Of a stretch of DNA of 64,000 nt, positions 34,816-45,110 are shown piece by piece. Each line of letters begins with the position of its first letter. The first letter of the stretch is position 1. The translations under genes and the position numbers were made by a program. The notes beneath the pieces are model-generated. The model was not told the DNA's origin. It did no database searches and saw only the letters and a program-made list of their open reading frames with translations. The DNA comes from Inia geoffrensis (taxonomy: Eukaryota; Chordata; Mammalia; Artiodactyla; Iniidae), in contig CM070900.1 of NCBI GenBank assembly GCA_036417435.1, positions 35,255,496 to 35,319,495 of the forward strand. The letters are read 5' to 3'.

Positions 34816-35600
34816 TAATGAAACTTCAAAGTTTTTGCACAGCAAAGGAAACCATAAACAAGACCAAAAGACAACCCTCAGAATGGGAGAAAATATTTCC
34901 AAATGAAGCAACTGACAAAGAATTAATTTCCAAAATTTACAAGCAGCTCATGCAGCTCAATAACAAAAAAACACACAACCCAATCCAAAAATGGGCAGAA
35001 GACCTAAATAGACATTTCTCCAAAGAAGATATATAGACTGCCAACAAACACATGAAAGAATGCTCAACATCATTCATCATTAGAGAAATGCAAATCAAAA
35101 CTACAATGAGATATCATCTCACACCAGTCAGAATAGCCATCATCAAAAAATCTAGAAAGAATAAATGCTGGAGAGGGTGTGGAGAAAAGGGAACACTCTT
35201 GCACTGTTCGTGGGAGTGTGAATTGGTTCAGCCACTATGGAGAACAGTATGGAGGTTCCTTAAAAAACTACAAGTAGAACTACCATAGGACCCAGCAATC
35301 CCACTACTGGGCATATACCCTGAGAAAACCAAAATTCAAAAAGAGTCATGTACCAAAATGTTCATTGCAGCTCTATTTACAATAGCCCAGAGATGGAAAC
35401 AACCTAAGTGCCCATCATCAGATGAATGGAGAAAGAAGATGTGGCAGATATATACAATGGAATATTACTCAGCCATAAAAAGAAATGAAATTGAGCTATT
35501 TGTAATGAGGTGGATAGACCTAGAGTCTGTCATACAGAGTGAAGTAAGTCAGAAAGAGAAAAACAAATTATGTATGCTAACACATATATATGGAATTTAA
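34816..35600 (+). pseudogene. L1 ORF2 C-terminal fragment with two nonsense changes
   Basis: One continuous reading frame encodes the ORF2 C-terminal region: '[18 protein letters not shown]', '[14 protein letters not shown]', '[16 protein letters not shown]', the zinc-knuckle-like '[19 protein letters not shown]', 'IYTMEYYSAIKRNEI', and a natural stop at 35598-35600. Only two in-frame stops break it: TAG at 35034-35036 and TAG at 35286-35288. Both look like single substitutions relative to the family, and no frameshift is seen over about 260 codons. The endonuclease and RT domains are absent because of 5' truncation, so it is inactive in any case. Confidence 0.9.
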
Positions 35601-35970
35601 GAAAAAAAAATGTCATGAAGAACCCAGGGGTAAGACAGGAATAAAGACACAGACCTACTGCAGAACGGACTTAAGGATATGTGGAGGGGGAAGGGTGAGA
35701 TGTGACAAAGCGAGAGAGAGACATGGACAAATATACACTAACAAATGTAAGGTAGATAGCTAGTGGGAAGCAGCCGCATAGCACAGGGAGATCAGCTCGG
35801 TGCTTTGTGACTGCCTGGAGGGGTGGGATAGGGAGGGTGGGAGGGAGGGAGACGCAAGAGGGAAGAGATATGGGAACATATGTATATGTATAACTGATTC
35901 ACTTTGTTATAAAGCAGAAACTATCATACCATTGTAAAGCAATTATACCCCAATAAAGATGTTAAAAAAA
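34816..35970 (+). mobile_element. Recent 5'-truncated L1 with perfect 17-bp TSD
   Basis: Sense L1 3' end of 1,155 bp ending 'ccccaataaagatgttaa' plus a short A tail. The ORF2 C-terminus and full 3' UTR are present. The identical TSD and low apparent decay mark it as one of the youngest insertions in the window. Confidence 0.95.
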
Positions 35971-35987
35971 AAAATGTTAAGGTCACA
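35971..35987. repeat. Target-site duplication, right copy
   Basis: Pairs with 34799-34815. Confidence 0.95.
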
Positions 35988-36275
35988 AAAGATAAGGAAA
36001 GACTGAGGACCTGTCAAAGATTGTATAAGAATAAGGAAAAATAACAGTAAAACCACAAAAATATTGAAAAAATTGGTGAAATTCAGATAAAGTCTGCAGT
36101 TTAGTTAATAGTGTTGTACCAATATTAATTTTTGGTTTTGATAGCCGTACAATAGTTATGTAAGATGGTGACATTAGGAGAAACTGGGAGGGGTATACAT
36201 GAACTCTGTACTCTTTAAAAATATTTTCTTAAGTCTAAAATTAGTTCAAAGTAAAAAGTTTCTTAAAAAATTGTA
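35988..36275 (+). mobile_element. Old LINE-like 3' end, right part
   Basis: 'aggaaagactgaggacct', 'ggtgaaattcagataaag', 'ggggtatacatgaactct', 'ttagttcaaagtaaaaag'. This continues the repeat left at 34798 to its A-rich end. Confidence 0.55.
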
Positions 36276-36520
36276 GAATGCATTAAAACAGTGTTTAAAG
36301 TTTGTGGCATATAGCAATTTATAACTTCAAATATTTACGTTACAAAAGAAGAAGTGTTTAAAATCAATGATTGAAATTTTTACCTGTGAAGTTAGAAGAA
36401 ACAGATCCAACTCAAAGTAAATAGAAACAAGAAAAACTTAAATATAAAGACAGAAATTAATAAAATAGAAAACAAATAGTATTGAATATTAACAGAGAGC
36501 AAGCCAGCTTTCTAAATTCT
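36276..36520 (+). mobile_element. Old L1M, ORF2 (part 4)
   Basis: 'tagcaatttataacttca', 'gacagaaattaataaaat' and 'agaaaacaaatagtattg' continue the sense L1M ORF2 past the nested insertions. Confidence 0.6.
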
Positions 36521-37002
36521 ACTTTTTATATACATATTAAAATAAGGTAAGTAAAAAATAATAATAAAAATACGTACATTTACTTACTTTTGCTAGAAAC
36601 CTCGAAGTATTTAGGGACAATATATTTTTTTTTAATTTACAACAAGAATCTTTTTGGACTACCCAAATAACATTAATTTGTGTTTCAAAGGCTGTTCCAG
36701 GAAGGTATATTGTTAAACAGTTCAGGGATTCCTGTACCATGCTTAGCATCAAGGCAACATTCATTGTGGTCCCTAGGGGTTGGAGGAGCCGTTTATTCCT
36801 GATTCATAATCCACAGTAAAAGTATTGCCCTTTGGTCTGCCAGATTTACACAGTGAAAATCTTCTATTAGAACCTCCTTTTTTCAGTTTGCCAGCAAGAC
36901 CCTGAAAACTGAAGCTCAAATTCACCAGTTTTAAAATACCCTTAGATCAAAAGCAGTCTCAGTGTTTTGCCTACTGCTCTGGATTCTAGCCTTCACTTAA
37001 AG
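36521..37002. other. No recognised feature
   Basis: Unassigned, apart from the 8-bp repeat at 36995-37002 that belongs to the next element. Confidence 0.4.
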
Positions 37003-37529
37003 CAGAGATCAACAAACATTCTTTTGTAAAGGCTTAGATAGTGTACATTTTAGGCATTGTTTGCAGTCATAACATGTCCATCATGACCACTCATCCCTGA
37101 TATATTTTTTTAATTGGTGTATAGTTATTTTACAATTCTGTGTCAGTTTCCACTGTACAAGGAAGGGAATCAACTATATGTATACGTATATCCCCTCCCT
37201 CTTGGACTTCCCTCCCGCCCATCTAGGTCACCACAGAGCACTGAGCTGAGCTCCCTGTGCTATATAGCAGGTTCCCACTAGCTGTCTACTTTACACATGG
37301 TAGCGTATATTAGTTCAAAAGCAGCAGTGAACAATAGGTAAATTAATGAGGAAGCTGTGGTTCAATAAAACTTCAGTTATGAACATTGAAATTTGAGTTT
37401 CATGTAATCTTCACATGACACTTCTTTTTGCAATTATTTAAAACTTTGGGAAACATTCTTAGCTTAGGGAACATACAAAAACAGGCAGCATCCCAGACAT
37501 GGTTCAGAGCTGTAGTTTGCCAACCTCTG
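37003..37529. mobile_element. hAT-type nonautonomous DNA transposon
   Basis: Ends 'cagagatcaacaaac' and 'gtttgccaacctctg' are inverted repeats (11 of 15 bases pair). They are flanked by 8-bp direct repeats 'acttaaag' (36995-37002) and 'acttagat' (37530-37537), 6 of 8 identical, the size expected for hAT. The inside ('gtaaaggcttagatagtg', 'caataaaacttcagttat') matches a common placental hAT MITE. An L1 fragment sits at 37101-37313. Confidence 0.75.
37101..37313 (-). mobile_element. L1 3' UTR fragment
   Basis: 'attggtgtatagttattt', 'gtgtcagtttccactgta' and 'gctgagctccctgtgcta' are antisense L1 3' UTR. Inserted in the hAT element. TSD unclear. Confidence 0.75.
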
Positions 37530-37537
37530 ACTTAGAT

Positions 37538-37944
37538 ATTTGTCTGATAAATTTTTGCTTCTTTGTTAGTCTTCACTAGTATATGTTTATACGTGTGTGT
37601 GTGTGTGCTTGTGTGTATGCATATGCATGCACATAGCAGAAGGCCGTGATCAGATATCTAGCCAATCATATTATCAAAAATTGAAGTAAATGCAGAAACA
37701 CATTTAGAGATACAATATCCTTAATATTCCTACATTTTTCACACTACTTTTAGATTGCAAATTCTAATGCATTTAGAGCCATTTCTTCACTAGAGCTAGA
37801 ATCAAAAAGAACATCTGTAGACCTTATTTCATGAAATATCAATTACACAAACACTTGTGTTCAGTATGAGACTTTAAGTTGAAAATTATCCATTTTATCT
37901 TAACACAATGGAATTGAGTCAAAATGAGTGTATAAACTGTAATC
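37538..37944. other. No recognised feature; (GT)n at 37592-37608
   Basis: Unassigned sequence with a short GT microsatellite. Confidence 0.4.
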
Positions 37945-37959
37945 AAAAGACATCAGTTT
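37945..37959. repeat. Target-site duplication, left copy
   Basis: 'aaaagacatcagttt' against 'aaaagacatcaattt' at 38075-38089, 14 of 15 identical. Confidence 0.85.
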
Positions 37960-38074
37960 TGGGGGGGGGGTGTGATGAACTGGGAGATTGGGATTGACAT
38001 ATATACACTAATATGTATGAAAAGGTTAACTAGTAAGAACCTGTGGTATAAAAAATAAAATTAAAATTTTTTTA
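37960..38074 (+). mobile_element. Very short L1 insertion (about 115 bp)
   Basis: Begins with a ten-base G run (37961-37970), then 'ctgggagattgggattgac' and 'actagtaagaacctgtgg', ending in an A-rich tail. Same alternative 3' end type as the L1 at 31916. Confidence 0.9.
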
Positions 38075-38089
38075 AAAAGACATCAATTT
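38075..38089. repeat. Target-site duplication, right copy
   Basis: Pairs with 37945-37959. Confidence 0.85.
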
Positions 38090-38489
38090 CAGTATAAAAT
38101 TAAAAAGCTGATAATAAAGAAAATATAAGAAAGTCAGTATGTTCCATATTAAATGTATTTCCTAGAGCCATCTTAATAACTGTTTTATAATAGACTAATA
38201 TTCGTGGTAGGTGTTTTAAGTACTTCCTTTAACATTTAATAAAATTTAAGAACCAAAATAAGAAATGTGAAACTAAGCCTGTCAATAACTTTGGTTTCTG
38301 TGGGAAAACCACAATTTTATAATGAGAGTAATAAATGCTGGAACAAAAGAACAGTGTAGTATACTATAGTGCAGAATGTCAATATTTACTCTGATAAGTA
38401 AAATGTAGGTTGTACTGATTTTTAAAAACAAAGTATGCAAATTAAAAGAACCGTGTCTTGTTTTCATTATCCAAGAGCAAAGAAATGTT
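38090..38489. other. No recognised feature
   Basis: AT-rich, unassigned. Confidence 0.4.
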
Positions 38490-39815
38490 TATGAGTGTAA
38501 AAACACTGGTGAACAAAAGTGCATTAACCTTATATATTTATGGTCAATTGATTTTTGACAAATGTTCCAAGACCAGTCAATGTTGTAAGAATATTCTCTT
38601 TAACAAATTGTGTTTCAATAAAGGAATATCTAATAGCAAAATGATGAAGCTAGACCCATATCTTACTTCATATTACAAATATTAACTCAAAACGGATCAA
38701 AACTCAAAATGTATAGGTTAAACCTATTAAACGCTTAGAAGAAAAAATGGGGGTAGATCTTCATGTACTTTATTTTGTCAATGGGTACTTAGGTATGACA
38801 CCAAAAGCACAAGCAACAAAAGAAAAATAGATGAATTGGACTTTATCAAAATTTTGTGCATCAAAAAGGACTTTTGTGCATCAAAGGACACCATCTAGAA
38901 AGTGAAAAGACAACATACAGAAAGGGGAAAGATATTTGCATATATATGTATATATAGTTAAAGGTCAAATATATAAAGAACTCTTAAAACTCAACAACAG
39001 AAAAATACACAACCCAATTTTTTTAAATGAGCAAAGTAATTGAAGAAACATTTTATCAAAGAAGATACACACATGGCTGAGAAGCACATGAAATGTTGCT
39101 CAATATCATAGGCCATTAAGGAAATGCAAGTAAAATCACAATGAAATACCACCTCACACCTACTAGGCTATAATTTTAAAAAATAGATAAAGGGAAAAAT
39201 AAGTTTTGCTGAAGATGTAGAGATAATGGAGTCTTCATACATCGCTGGTAGGAACGTAAAATGGTGCAACCACTGTAAAAAGCAGTTTGGTGGATCATGA
39301 TATGATCAGCAATTATCACATGATCAGCAATTCCACTCCTGGGAATATGCCCAAAATAACTGAAAAACTTGTACACAAATGTTCATAATAGTACTATTCA
39401 CTAAGTATAAACCCCTAAGTATAAACAGACAAATGGATAAACAAGTTGTGGTGTATACATACAATGGAATATTAGTCTGCCATAAAACTGAATGAAATAC
39501 TGATGCATGCCACAGTATGAAAGAATGCTGATACAAAAGGTCATGTATCGTATGATTGATTCCATTTATATGCAATATTCCAAATAGGTAAATTCATAGA
39601 GACAGAAAGTCAACTAGGGGTTGAGGGGAGAGGAAGAAATAAATGGAAGTGAGTGACAGCTTAACGAGTATAAGTTTTCCTTTCATGGTGATGACAAGTT
39701 TTCAGAAATAGAGATGATAGCTGCATAACATTGTGAATGTACTAAATTTCAGTGAATTATGTATCTTAAAATGGTTAATTTTGCGTTATATGAATTTTAG
39801 CTGAATTTTTAAATG
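38490..39815 (+). mobile_element. Old L1M 3' end
   Basis: Sense ORF2 end and 3' UTR: 'ggtcaattgatttttgac', 'ggactttatcaaaatttt', 'gaaataccacctcacacc', 'caattccactcctgggaa', 'acaatggaatattagtct', 'ctaggggttgaggggaga'. All frames are broken. A short tandem duplication lies at 38853-38891. Confidence 0.85.
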
Positions 39816-41040
39816 GTTATATACTGTATAGAGTTTTAAATCCTTCTTATGCTGATGTGATAACAGCATACCTTTCCTTTTCTTCTTTAATTCCTATAAA
39901 ACAAGTACAAATAAAAAAGAATAAGAATGCATTATGCCTAATTTTAATACACTGCCCATTTTCATTTATTAACTACATCTACCAAAAAAATATCCCAAAA
40001 TATCAGATTTCTTCAGTCCTCCTACTGAAAATGAAAGCTGGAATCAAAGGCATTTTTAGGGTAGCTAACTGAGTTCTTTGGCTCTCTCTCTTCCCAAACT
40101 GTGAAGAAATGAGATACAAAGTTTTTCAACCAGTCCAGTTGTCTCATCTCACCTACATCTTACAGAGGGCTTTATTCTACAGGTTTATGCATCCACATCT
40201 CCAATTTTGAAATCCTGAGGTCTTTTCAAACTAAAGTTTTCTGAATTCAAAGATACTTTAACTTCTTTTCAAAAATAAATATATAAAATAAACATAATTT
40301 GGCCCTGCATCTGAATCACATAAAATCATTCAGAATCATCAAAACTCAAATGATGATCATATTTGAAAGCTACCGAGAGTGAATACAAAAGAACAGGGTC
40401 TAAATTTCCAAGAGTACAGCCCTGATAGCCAGTACACTTATTATGTCCTGAGTGCCAAAATAATAAGACTCTCAAATGGTTACATTATCAATTATGTTAT
40501 AATTATATATATAATTATATAACAATTATATTAACAATATGTGCAGCCCCTCTGCTATTCCTAACCAGGACATTAGGGATGAACAAGAAAGCAGTAGTGA
40601 TTTGTAGTATTTGAACCAAACTCATTTGAAGGACTTGAATAAACTACCTGAGATTAACAGCTGAAGCTGTACTGGCCACAGACAGTAACTTCCTGTAAGG
40701 AGAAAGGACGTTGAAGGTGGTAGTTCTTTGAAACAGAAGCAAAGAAAGAATAAGAAAAAATGAGCAATACAGCAGGAATGCTGGAACATAACAGATTTCA
40801 CTTGAGAGCTGAAAATCACTTAGAGTCTGGAAGAACCACATATTCTTTGAAGTCCTCAGGGACTGTCTATCTATCCACTGATTGATCCATCCATCCTTTT
40901 GTTCAATGCTTATTTTTCTATCTTAACAAACAGCTTCATTACAGAACTTGGATGAAAAAGCCAGAAGCAGTGCCAGTTTACCTTGAGTAGCTCAGGCCTT
41001 ATAAAATATGGTGATCAGGAGCCCAGAACATCAGGCAGTT
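39816..41040. other. No recognised feature; AT palindrome near 40493-40532
   Basis: About 1.2 kb unassigned. 'aattatatatataattat' can fold on itself but is simply AT-rich. Confidence 0.4.
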
Positions 41041-41054
41041 AAGAGTATATAGTA
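41041..41054. repeat. Target-site duplication, left copy
   Basis: 'aagagtatatagta', identical to 41394-41407. Confidence 0.95.
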
Positions 41055-41393
41055 GGGACTTCCCTGGCGGCACAGTGGTTAAGAATCCGCCTGCCAGTGC
41101 AGGAGACTCGGATTCGAGCCCTGGTCCAGGGAGATCCCATATGCCTCAGAGCAGTTAAACCCGTACGCCACAACTACTGAGCCTGTGCTGTAGAGCCTGC
41201 GAGCCACAACTACTGAAGCCCACATGCCTAGAGCCCGTGCTCCGCAACAAGAAAAGCCACTGCAATGAGCAGCCCGTGCACCGCAAAGAAGACTCACCCC
41301 GTTTTGCCGCAACTAGAGAAAGCCTGCACGCAGCAACGAAGACGCAACGCAACCAAAATAAATATAAAATAATAAATAAATTTATTTAAAAAA
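41055..41393 (+). mobile_element. CHR-type SINE, long form
   Basis: Sense SINE: head 'gggacttccctggcggca', box B-like 'ggattcgagccctgg', duplicated body ('gagccacaactactgaag') and tail 'ataataaataaatttattt' plus A run. It is the only plus-strand SINE of the set and the long CHR-1-like form, like that at 48399. Inserted at the edge of a MIR. Confidence 0.95.
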
Positions 41394-41407
41394 AAGAGTA
41401 TATAGTA
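41394..41407. repeat. Target-site duplication, right copy
   Basis: Pairs with 41041-41054. Confidence 0.95.
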
Positions 41408-41625
41408 CATGCTGGAGTCAGCCAATATGGGCTCGAGTCCTGGCTCCAGCACCATGACCTTGGTCAAGTTATTTAAACCTTCTGTGCCTTATTTTCCTCA
41501 TAACAACAGTACCTAATTCAGAGCAGAGAGGATTAAATGAGATATTCTTATGAAGTGCTTTGATCCTAATTCCATAGTTAGCACTAATTTTTATCTGCTA
41601 TTGTTATTATCTCATTAACTATTAC
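41408..41625 (+). repeat. MIR SINE
   Basis: Sense MIR: 'ggctcgagtcctggctcc', 'gaccttggtcaagttatt', 'gattaaatgagatattct'. Well preserved for its age. Confidence 0.85.
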
Positions 41626-41829
41626 CCCTATTAGAATGACAACTGCTTTGCCAGAGAAGAAAGATGCTAAGTGCTTAAGAATTGATACTGAGGGGAAAAA
41701 CTAACTCATATAGTTTCCCCTCCATCCGCAATAACCTTGATCTTGCTTCCTTAGTGGTCTTCAGAAGTAAAGTGAAAGAATGCAAGAAAGAAGGCAGAAC
41801 AAGAAGAAAGAAGGGAAATAATAAATTAA
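41626..41829. other. No recognised feature
   Basis: Unassigned; ends in a purine-rich stretch. Confidence 0.35.
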
Positions 41830-42045
41830 CCTTTATCAAGAGCACACTTGCTGCCAAGCAGAGTAGGACCTCATGTTATTAGCTTTTTTTAATCCTTGCA
41901 ATCATATGTGTTCAATGCTATGATATCCACTTTACAGATTAGGAGACAGAGCCTCAGAAAGTCTCAACATAACACCCAAGGCCATACAACTGGATATGCA
42001 GAGGGGGGATTTGACCACTCAATGTCTTGACACCAAAGCCTAAGG
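41830..42045 (-). repeat. MIR SINE
   Basis: 'ccactttacagattagga', 'gagcctcagaaagtctc' and 'cccaaggccatacaactg' are reverse-complement MIR. Confidence 0.85.
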
Positions 42046-42074
42046 GAGAAAGGGGCAAAAGAGAACACTTCATT

Positions 42075-42255
42075 GTGTGACACTTTACAAAGGGCTTCCA
42101 TATTTGATTTTATTCCAACTTCACAGAGGTTGTGAGGTAAGTAAATATGGCAGGTTGGATTTTACAAACGAGGGAAATGGAGTCTCAGAAAGGTTATATG
42201 ACATGCCCAAGGTCACACAACAAAGTAGAGAAGGTGGGAGCACAAGGCAATTATT
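42075..42255 (-). repeat. MIR SINE
   Basis: 'cttcacagaggttgtgag', 'cgagggaaatggagtctc' and 'gcccaaggtcacacaaca' are reverse-complement MIR, in tandem with the previous copy. Confidence 0.85.
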
Positions 42256-43700
42256 GGGGGTCCCATCTCCCCCCTTTCCCTTGTTCCATTCTCAAGTGCA
42301 TAGAGGTCAAAGAGAAATCTGGAGAGACGATGTCTGCAACTATCCCAAAGTGGAAGAGTATATTTGTATCTTCTGAAAAGGAACTTGACAATTTCCCTCC
42401 CGTTATGCATCCTCAATCATCATACGAAATTGTTAGCACTATGAGGGCAAGAAAAAAAAAATCTGTCTTTTTACATGACTGACTATCGCCGCAGAACTTA
42501 TCACATTTCTGGCGTGGAGTAAGCAGTTGATACAGATTTGTTGAATAAATAAAAGAATTAAGTAGATGCAGAGAGAGTACCAAGCCCTCAAATACCTAAT
42601 AAAAATGAATTTACAGCGTTGGCAGAGGATGCTCACCTATGAGAGTGTTTAACTATCCTCAAGTAAGCCCTGGTTATGTGCATGGATGTTCCTTGAATAA
42701 GTTTCAGTTATATTTCACTTTCTTTGTGGTTCCTATGGATAGCATTTTTCACCACTAGAAATGTAAATCTCTAGATTTGCAGTATCCCCCTAACTCCTCC
42801 CGTTTCTTTCCAGGAAGAAATAAAACATCTCATGAAGCATGTGACCCTTTGGCCTTCTGAGTAACCCCAGCCCTGAAGCATCTGGCCTGCATCCCTGGTG
42901 CCACAGTTTGGAAGCCTGGTGAATGTCTTCGACCACCTGCCAGGTAGGATGACTAGGAATGAGGATTTGCTTTTCAAAGTTTAATTACACAAAGAGTTAA
43001 GTTATTAGCTTTCTTCAACAGTCAGCTTAAAATCAAGTTAGTGTGATTCCTAAGACTAGAATAACAGCACGGCACAACCAATAATACCAAATAAATAGTG
43101 GAAAACGTTCATTTTTCTTATCAGAAAAAGAGCGTGTGAGAGAATGCAAACCCATGGCAGACTTGTTCTGTTAGCTTGCCAGATGGGGATCCGAGGTCCC
43201 GGGGGTAGGGACTGAGCCGTGGGGTGCCCCTCACACTAATGAGGTTTGCCCTAGAATCCGAGGTGACAGATGGGTCTGCAGGTTGGAAGCCCTCAGCAAT
43301 CTCTCTGGGAGTTGGCGCCATTTCATTGGGCCGATTCCCACCTCTGGCCACCCCCTTTTCTCTGCTCTCCCTCTGCCTCTTCCACCTCCTCTTCTACTTG
43401 TTTTTGTAGCTTGTGTAATACTGTATGGCCCAGTAAACATACTCCCCTGCATACTTCCTTCTGCATCTCATTGACTGACTCCTTTTCTGATCTCACATAA
43501 TATTCTCTCTCCCTCCTGCCTTTTTCCCCACCCTCCCATCCCACTATTTTGGTCTGTAAGAGTTCCATCTTAATCCTTTCTGACCCCATTAAACTTCTGC
43601 TTATTCACAAGAGTTCCAGAAAGAGGTCATACATGAAGTAATGAGAAAGAAAGGAAGATACTGTTCAAAATTCTCATTTCTGTGTCTGATACTCAATTTG
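42256..43700. other. No recognised repeat; possible non-coding exon at 42814-42943
   Basis: About 1.4 kb unassigned. A pyrimidine tract with 'tttctttccag' (ending 42813) and a donor-like 'cag|gtagga' (42943/42944) bracket 130 bp that has stops in all three frames. The block at 43115-43450 is GC-richer and pyrimidine-rich at its end, with overlapping short open frames on both strands that resemble no protein I know. Confidence 0.35.
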
Positions 43701-43709
43701 AGGATTTTT
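43701..43709. repeat. Target-site duplication, left copy
   Basis: 'aggattttt', identical to 43907-43915. Confidence 0.65.
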
Positions 43710-43906
43710 TTTTATTGAAGTATAGTTGATTTACAATGTTGTGTTTCTGCTGTACAGCAAAGTGATTCAGTTTTACATATACCTACACATACACACACAC
43801 ACACACACGCACCCTCTCTTTTTTATATTCTTTTCCTTTATGGTTTATCATAGGATATCGGATATAGTTGCCTGTGCTACACAGTAGGACCTTGTTGTTT
43901 ACCCTA
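43710..43906 (-). mobile_element. L1 3' UTR fragment with (CA)n
   Basis: 'tattgaagtatagttgat', 'ctgtacagcaaagtgatt' and 'gcctgtgctacacagtag' are antisense L1 3' UTR. A CA microsatellite at 43787-43809 lies within it. Confidence 0.9.
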
Positions 43907-43915
43907 AGGATTTTT

Positions 43916-44211
43916 CTGTTGGGAAAGAAAATGGGAGATAATGCTTTGGTCATTTGAGGAAGAATAGGGGTCTTCCTGCCCACTGCCAGCCTTTTGAACT
44001 CTGCAGATGTCAGCTAATATGGATGATCTACTCTCACACAGTGAGAAATGAGTAGATTTCCAAGCATCATGGCAGATTCACCAAGAGGCAGATAATTCCC
44101 AGGCATCAAGCTTCATGCCCAAAGCATGTGGTACCCTAGCTTGGGAACTCTGGTTAATTGCCCTTGCCTGTGGGAATGCCTGGAATACAAGGACTAATTC
44201 CACTAGTGCAA
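43916..44211. other. No recognised feature
   Basis: Unassigned. Confidence 0.35.
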
Positions 44212-44344
44212 TTTGGACATCATAGCCTCCATCCTAGTCCACTCCTGTGGACTATTTCATCTCCCTCCAAACTCCACCAATAGCAGCCAGAGTGCTCTTG
44301 CCAAAATAAAGTATACCTTTTAAAAATACTTTAAGTGATATGAT
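44212..44344 (+). repeat. L2 LINE, first part
   Basis: 'tagtccactcctgtgg' and 'agcagccagagtgctctt' are L2 sense. The next L2 text in order begins near 45111, so the L1 and neighbouring sequence between appear inserted. Confidence 0.6.
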
Positions 44345-44740
44345 ATATTTTTTCAATGGAATATTATTCAGTCTTAAAGAAGAAGAAAATTCTGTTGCAT
44401 GCTATAACATGGATAAACCCTGAGGACACTATGCTATGTGAAATAAACTAGTCATAAAAAGACAAGTACAGTATGATTCCACATATGCTAGGTAACTAAA
44501 CCGTCAAAATCATAGAAACAGAAAGTAGAATGGTGGTTGAGAGGGGTAGGGAGAGGGAAAAATGGAAGGTTGATGTCAGATGGATATAATTTCAGTTTTG
44601 CAAGATAAAATAATTCTGGATATCTGTTTCACAACAGTGTGAGTATTTGTAACCCTACTGAATCATACACGTAACAGTGATTATGATGGTAAATTTTTTA
44701 ATATATTTTTTACCACAATTCACAATGTTAAAAAATACAT
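44345..44740 (+). mobile_element. Old L1M 3' end
   Basis: 'caatggaatattattcag', 'gataaaccctgaggacac', 'gaaagtagaatggtggtt', 'gttttgcaagataaaata'. Sense, 5'-truncated. Confidence 0.8.
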
Positions 44741-45110
44741 AGCGTTGTAAAACTTCAAACACAAAAAGAAAACAAGAGAAGGATAAACTCAGAATTTAGG
44801 GTTATTTTACCTTGAACTGGGAAGGGCAGGGCTATGGGACAGGGTGGTTGGGGGAAAGAGATAAAGACTTTTGTCAAAGCCTCATAGCTTTCATAATGGG
44901 TAGTGAGTCCAAAGGTGTTATTAAATTATTAAAAATAACTAACTAATCAGTGAAAGCAGACCATACATGGGTCAATGATGGGAATATGGTAATGAGCCAC
45001 AAAGTATGAAGAGACCAATTTCATACCAAAAAAGAAAAAAAAGAAAATGGGTAAAATTTAGTTACATTGGTTCCCACTTTAAAACAACTTATAAATATTT
45101 TTCTTAAATT
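44741..45110. other. Unrecognised segment between L1M and L2
   Basis: 370 bp, family unknown, ending in an A-rich stretch. It may be a further old insertion in the same L2. Confidence 0.35.

Noticed and set aside
40493..40532. AT palindrome as a hairpin, origin or cruciform
   Set aside because: Plain alternating A/T sequence; no further structure supports a function.
41055..41130. tRNA gene from cloverleaf-like box A and box B sequence
   Set aside because: It is the tRNA-derived head of a SINE with an A tail and TSD, not a functional tRNA gene. The same holds for the other six SINEs.
43224..43589. Cluster of overlapping frames on both strands as a coding exon
   Set aside because: Caused by pyrimidine-rich sequence poor in stops; peptides are low-complexity and resemble no known protein.
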